DNA of 64,000 nucleotides from Candidatus Kapaibacterium sp. (GTDB taxonomy: Bacteria > Bacteroidota > Ignavibacteria > Kapaibacteriales > UBA2268). The notes under the pieces are model-generated. The model searched no databases. It was not told the DNA's origin and worked only from the letters and a program-made list of their open reading frames with translations. The stretch is from contig JAOABA010000042.1 of the NCBI GenBank assembly GCA_026418625.1, positions 1 through 64,000 on the forward strand. Direction: 5' to 3'. Positions 59,519 through 64,000 of this stretch are shown piece by piece. Numbering within the stretch: position 1 is the first letter of the stretch; every line of letters starts with the position of its first letter. Made by a program: the position numbers and the translations under genes.

Positions 59519-62500
59519 TTATCTCACATCATACCTTAAAATATTTGTCTCGCCTGTTTCAGGGAAAATCTCCTTTTGAGTAACTGATTTTCCTGCAACA
59601 TCTTTATCAATAACAACCATTGAATAACTTAAATAACGAAAAAGTCTTTTTAACGGATTAATCGAATCAATATTAGTGTTATAAATTACACTGCAAAATT
59701 TACCTTGGCTTGTCGGATGTCCCATATTCAGCAACATAATATTTTGTCCGGCACTGTAATTCTTCCCATCAATTTCCAACTCAGTATCCTTAATATTAAT
59801 CCCTTTTGGATATTTTCCATTAAGTTTCGAAAAGAATTCATTATTTTTTCTTTCGCCCATAACAATCAAGGAGCGGTTTTGCCAATCATTTTCCTTTAAA
59901 TCATCAACAGATTTATACTCAACTTTATAATCACTCTCTATCATTAATTTTGCAAATTCTTCAAGAACTGAATATTCCTTTGATGTTTTTGATGGAAGTA
60001 TAACCAGTGGATTATCCGACAAAGTCTGATTGAAACTTGTTGGAATTTCCCAAGAATATACCTTTCTTAGAACTTCATAATTGGGATCAATTCTTATACT
60101 TTTCAGATTTGCTGGTCTTCTTAGTTTAAATGAGTTTTGCTTTGTTTTCAAAATCATATAGCTTTTCAAGCTATCTTTGTCGGTAATCAATTCTACAGGG
60201 ATTGATAAATAAAAATCCTTATCCTGAATAATATCGAAAGATATTGAATCTTTTTCCAATCTAACATTTTCGAGCTTCAAAGTTGGTTCATCAATATCGT
60301 TCAACCACTGATCCATTATCTTTCTGATAGGCATATTCAAGCTATCCTTTTTATTTTGTTCATCAAAGGCTGATGTTAGGTTTGACCAATATGCCCTTTT
60401 ACCTTTAAACTTATTCGCAAAAGATTTCAAAGCATCGAAAAATCTCTTTTCGCCAATCAGTTTCATAATTTCATAGAAAATAAATCCCCCTTTTTGGTAG
60501 CCAATAGTAGCATCATCATATACTGACTGATATTTGAATTTCGAGACGGGGTATTTCGATTTTTCAGGAAGTGTTACAATCGAAATGAGTGCTTTCTTTC
60601 GCCAATCGAGGGCACCAGCCACGTTTTTAGTAATCACATTATAATAATAATTTGTGCAAAAAGTGGTTAAAGCTTCGCACCAATTGCCCATCTCGTAATC
60701 AACATAAACGCTATTCCCCCACCAATTATGAACGAATTCGTGAGCCAAAGACCCCGGCGAAAGCAGTATCATTGGCATTGCCATCAGCTTATTTGAAAGC
60801 AATGTATAAGAAGGCATCCCAAAACCCGTGGCAAAGAAATTCTCGACTATGCTGAAACTTGAATAGGGGTATTCTCCAAGCAGGTCTGTATAATAATTAT
60901 AATAATCTATCGAAGCTTTCAGGTATTTCTCGACATTCTCGCTTTTACCAAATGTAAAAGTCGAAAATCTTTTCCCGTCATAAATTGTATCTTTCCTCTG
61001 ATACCTGCCCCCAACAAGAATTATATCATCGTGAGGTAGTTCTGATTGAAAATGATAGATTTTAAATCCATTAGAAATAGAATTGCTCAATTCCTTCCCG
61101 CTTGTAATTACTGAAAATTCTTCAGGAATCGAAACCTTCAGATTAAACTCTGCCAAATCTTTATTAGTCTTAGGATAGAAACTTGACGAAGGCAGATAAA
61201 TTCCTTCCCCTTCCTTGCCAGAAATAATTCCGGGTGTATTAGAATGACGAACATTGAGCAAAGTAACATCGGGTTGGTAATTGAGTTTCCCTGAATATTT
61301 TACAATTACAGTCCTGAATTCTTTCTCTTTTTTTATGATTATAATTTGATTATAAAGACTGTCATCTTCATTTTTTTCTACCTTGAAATCCAGATTAGTT
61401 TCTGGGCTTGTAACGCTATGAACTTTCAAATCCTTGATTAATGTCAGACTTCCCGATTTAACTATGGGATTTCGAAAAGTTACAGTATCTGTTCCCTCGA
61501 TAAAGTTCTCGCTGGGTTTAAGTTTTATATCAATTTGGTGCTTTACCGCAAAATTCTCTCCAAGATGACCTCCCATCATCGTGGGTGGAATAGGAGTTCT
61601 TGGTTTATCTTCAAGAACTATTAGGAAATCGCATTTATCTCTAAATGAATTATCGAATTGAGGCTCTTTGCCAGCTTCCACATAGAGTGGTGTGATGACC
61701 GCAACTTTAAGTTTTTTGTTTCTTTCGATAACTTTTTGAACTGTCCCAAGGTAATTATTCGAGTGGAAATCGCCATTTATATGAACAACTTTGTAACCAG
61801 AATTTGATTTAATAAAGTTGACAATGCTTTCAGCCATCGTTTCATCTTTTATCAATTGAGCTCCGTAGTAAAGCAAAATCAGATTTTCCTGATTAGGAGT
61901 AAGCTTTTTATTTTTATCACCAAAATTTCCTGTCATTGTCTCGATGAATTTTTGCATATATTCATCTTCATCAATTGTCAGGGATGATGTAACATATTTT
62001 CTTTCATTAGCAGGAAGCTTTTCTATGCCATCAAAGCCATCAGAAGCATAAAGTGCAGCATATTTGCGAGGAATATTGGCAGCGATAACCGGCAAATTAT
62101 TTTCTTTTGCCAATTCCACAAGAGGACGGTAGAATTTCTTGTAATCGGGCCAAGGACGGCTGTTTTTAAGGAATTCTTCTTCGGTAATAGCTCCTTTTAA
62201 ATAATCATTTAAAATATTTTGAACATCACGTTCGAACATTTCCATCGAAAGGGCAGTCTTTGGATTTATTTTAAGGAATTCTGAAAAAAAATCGCTCTGA
62301 ATTTTATGAATAATTGAATCATCGTGGAACTCCCCGAAAAAAATTACATCAAATTTCGAAGACCTTTTGGCAAAGTCTTGAATTGAGAGCTTTTCCTCGC
62401 TTTTTGAGTCATATATTTCGTATTTTCTTTCAGCTAAAACTGTCAACGAGGTCATAATCATAAAAACAAAAATTAATGCCAATTTAAGCACTTTTATCCT

Positions 62501-62551
62501 TTCCAAAAAAAAACAAAAAACCAAATTATAATTGTTTGAGAAATAAAACAA
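59519..62551 (-). CDS. ChaN (haem-binding uptake)-like domain fused to an M1-peptidase-like domain
   Basis: N-term FDVIFFGEFHDDSIIHKIQSDFFSEFLKINPKTALSMEMFERD...PVIAANIPRKYA; C-term LAHEFVHNWWGNSVYVDYEMGNWCEALTTFCTNYY. Confidence 0.85.
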   Translation of the reverse strand: MFYFSNNYNLVFCFFLERIKVLKLALIFVFMIMTSLTVLAERKYEIYDSKSEEKLSIQDFAKRSSKFDVIFFGEFHDDSIIHKIQSDFFSEFLKINPKTALSMEMFERDVQNILNDYLKGAITEEEFLKNSRPWPDYKKFYRPLVELAKENNLPVIAANIPRKYAALYASDGFDGIEKLPANERKYVTSSLTIDEDEYMQKFIETMTGNFGDKNKKLTPNQENLILLYYGAQLIKDETMAESIVNFIKSNSGYKVVHINGDFHSNNYLGTVQKVIERNKKLKVAVITPLYVEAGKEPQFDNSFRDKCDFLIVLEDKPRTPIPPTMMGGHLGENFAVKHQIDIKLKPSENFIEGTDTVTFRNPIVKSGSLTLIKDLKVHSVTSPETNLDFKVEKNEDDSLYNQIIIIKKEKEFRTVIVKYSGKLNYQPDVTLLNVRHSNTPGIISGKEGEGIYLPSSSFYPKTNKDLAEFNLKVSIPEEFSVITSGKELSNSISNGFKIYHFQSELPHDDIILVGGRYQRKDTIYDGKRFSTFTFGKSENVEKYLKASIDYYNYYTDLLGEYPYSSFSIVENFFATGFGMPSYTLLSNKLMAMPMILLSPGSLAHEFVHNWWGNSVYVDYEMGNWCEALTTFCTNYYYNVITKNVAGALDWRKKALISIVTLPEKSKYPVSKFKYQSVYDDATIGYQKGGFIFYEIMKLIGEKRFFDALKSFANKFKGKRAYWSNLTSAFDEQNKKDSLNMPIRKIMDQWLNDIDEPTLKLENVRLEKDSISFDIIQDKDFYLSIPVELITDKDSLKSYMILKTKQNSFKLRRPANLKSIRIDPNYEVLRKVYSWEIPTSFNQTLSDNPLVILPSKTSKEYSVLEEFAKLMIESDYKVEYKSVDDLKENDWQNRSLIVMGERKNNEFFSKLNGKYPKGINIKDTELEIDGKNYSAGQNIMLLNMGHPTSQGKFCSVIYNTNIDSINPLKRLFRYLSYSMVVIDKDVAGKSVTQKEIFPETGETNILRYDVR

Positions 62552-62595
62552 ATAAACAAGCTGAATTGATTTTTAAATATCAAGAGGAAGGTATT

Positions 62596-63801
62596 TTATT
62601 TCGTGTTTAGTTTCAGCATATGAAAGAAAAAGCTCGAAAAGATGAGTTGGAACCCAAGGACAAGAAGGGTAACAGATGCTATAACAAGCCTCATTGTGAT
62701 TGTTATTCCTGCTTCGAAGAAAATTCTATCGTTCCAAATAATCAGCGAGTAAATAAAACCACCAAGACCAAGCAAAACCATAATTCCACCGGTTATCAAG
62801 CCCTTTTCCAAAGTCAGGTTTTTCAATATTCTCTCAATTTGAGGTGTTGTTGGTAACAGCTTTTCGTGAACAGCAAAAGTTTTAGTGAATATTGCAAAAA
62901 TAACTGTTTGAAAACCAATCATTATAGCTCCTGAGGCATAGAGCATTGTATGAATATCCCAAGATAACTGTGGATTAAAGAATATCCAAGAGCTAATCAA
63001 GAACCCTGCTATCATAAGAAAAATACCGGGATAGAAAAATATCCATCTTGGTGAATAAAGCAAAAGGAACTTGAGATGCCTCCAACCGTCATTGAATGGT
63101 CTTAAGTGTGATTTTCGGTCTTTGTTCAATGGTGATAATGTCGTTGGAACTTCAGTCATTTTTAAGTCATAGATAATGGACTTTACAACCATTTCACTTG
63201 CGAATTCCATCCCTGTTGTGTGCAAGTCCATCCATTTATAAGCTTCCCGATGAAAACCACGTAAACCACAATGAAAATCATTTACTTTACTTTTAAAAAA
63301 CAATTTACCTATCCCAGAAAGAATAGGATTGCCAAGGTATCTATGAAGAAATGGCATTGCTCCTTTTTGTATTCCAGCTTTGAAGCGATTACCTACAACC
63401 AAATGATATCCTTCCCGCAGTTTTTCAAGAAATGGCATCAAATTTAAAAAGTCATAACTGTCATCTGAATCGCCGATAATTATATATTTACCCTTTGCTT
63501 CGGCAATACCACCCATCAAGGCAGCTCCATAACCCTTTTCTTGAACGTGAACAACTTTTGCACCAAGTTTTTTGGCTATTTCAACTGAGCCATCAGTGCT
63601 TCCATTATCAGCAACAATTATTTCACCACTAATATTATTGTAATAAAGGAAAGTTCTTGCTTTTTGAATGCATTGTCCTATTGTTTGAGATTCATTCAAA
63701 CAAGGCATAACTATTGAAAGCTCGTAATTCTCAATCGAGCTTACTTCGTTGTTCTCGGTAAATCCATTTATTTCGTAAGTATTTACTTCCTGTGTGTCCA
63801 A
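62596..63801 (-). CDS. family 2 glycosyltransferase (dolichol-P-sugar synthase-like) with C-terminal TM segments
   Basis: LSIVMPCLNESQTIGQCIQKARTFL; GEIIVADNGSTDGSVEIAKKLGAKVVHVQEKGYGAALMGGIAEAKGKYIIIGDSDDSYDF. Confidence 0.95.
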   Translation of the reverse strand: MDTQEVNTYEINGFTENNEVSSIENYELSIVMPCLNESQTIGQCIQKARTFLYYNNISGEIIVADNGSTDGSVEIAKKLGAKVVHVQEKGYGAALMGGIAEAKGKYIIIGDSDDSYDFLNLMPFLEKLREGYHLVVGNRFKAGIQKGAMPFLHRYLGNPILSGIGKLFFKSKVNDFHCGLRGFHREAYKWMDLHTTGMEFASEMVVKSIIYDLKMTEVPTTLSPLNKDRKSHLRPFNDGWRHLKFLLLYSPRWIFFYPGIFLMIAGFLISSWIFFNPQLSWDIHTMLYASGAIMIGFQTVIFAIFTKTFAVHEKLLPTTPQIERILKNLTLEKGLITGGIMVLLGLGGFIYSLIIWNDRIFFEAGITITMRLVIASVTLLVLGFQLIFSSFFFHMLKLNTK

Positions 63802-64000
63802 TTTTTTTAATTCAATTTTTTTACATTTAAGTATATCGTATAAAAATTAATTTTCTTGATTTCAAATTATTAACCTGACACACAAATCACCTTCAAAATC
63901 CATAAGTTTATTTGTAATTTATAATTTTTTTTGAATAAATAAAAATTATGGGACAATCCTATGAATCATTCTTGGAAATGGTATTACTTCTCTAATATGA

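Noticed and set aside
1-64000. CRISPR arrays, retron/DGR reverse transcriptases, phage structural or integrase genes
   Set aside because: No regularly spaced repeats, no RT (YxDD) ORF, no integrase or capsid-like ORF in the track.
63802-64000. Start of another gene at the right edge
   Set aside because: Only a very short open frame (from ATG ~63948) that stops quickly; not enough sequence to support a call.

Overview
This is a 64 kb, low-GC window that looks like Bacteroidota/Chlorobiota-type DNA. That lineage call is inference from T9SS-like C-termini, ELWxxDGT repeats, lpxD/bamA/OmpH synteny and intergenic repeat types. The window starts at a contig edge: bases 1-18 are the Nextera transposon mosaic-end adapter, fused in frame to a truncated rpoA. 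Most of the window is ordinary housekeeping and envelope gene content: rplQ, birA, radA, mrp/NifU, HU, uppS-bamA-ompH-ompH-lpxD, methylmalonyl-CoA mutase, an EF-G-like factor, yggS, znuABC and one tRNA-Glu. There are also several probable T9SS-exported proteins and a paralogous pair of secreted proteins of unknown function.

The accessory content is an Mrr-type endonuclease, a MutH/Sau3AI-like endonuclease with an adjacent adenine methyltransferase, and an overlapping nucleotidyltransferase/small-protein pair. Two repeat-rich intergenic zones (14.9-15.6 kb and 27.2-29.3 kb) share repeats in inverted orientation.

The best second looks are: (1) a 133-bp MITE-like element, two copies, apparently inserted in the loop of a REP-like hairpin; (2) three different inverted-repeat-bounded segments in one 1-kb intergenic gap; (3) a ChaN + M1-peptidase-like fusion encoded directly upstream of a Zn/Mn ABC importer; (4) the nucleotidyltransferase pair with a ~53-nt out-of-frame overlap; (5) a 31-aa AURKAIP1/COX24-like basic protein gene missing from the ORF track; (6) the MutH-like R-M pair. 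I found no CRISPR array and no clearly novel multi-gene system. No searches were run, so all family calls are from reading the sequences.
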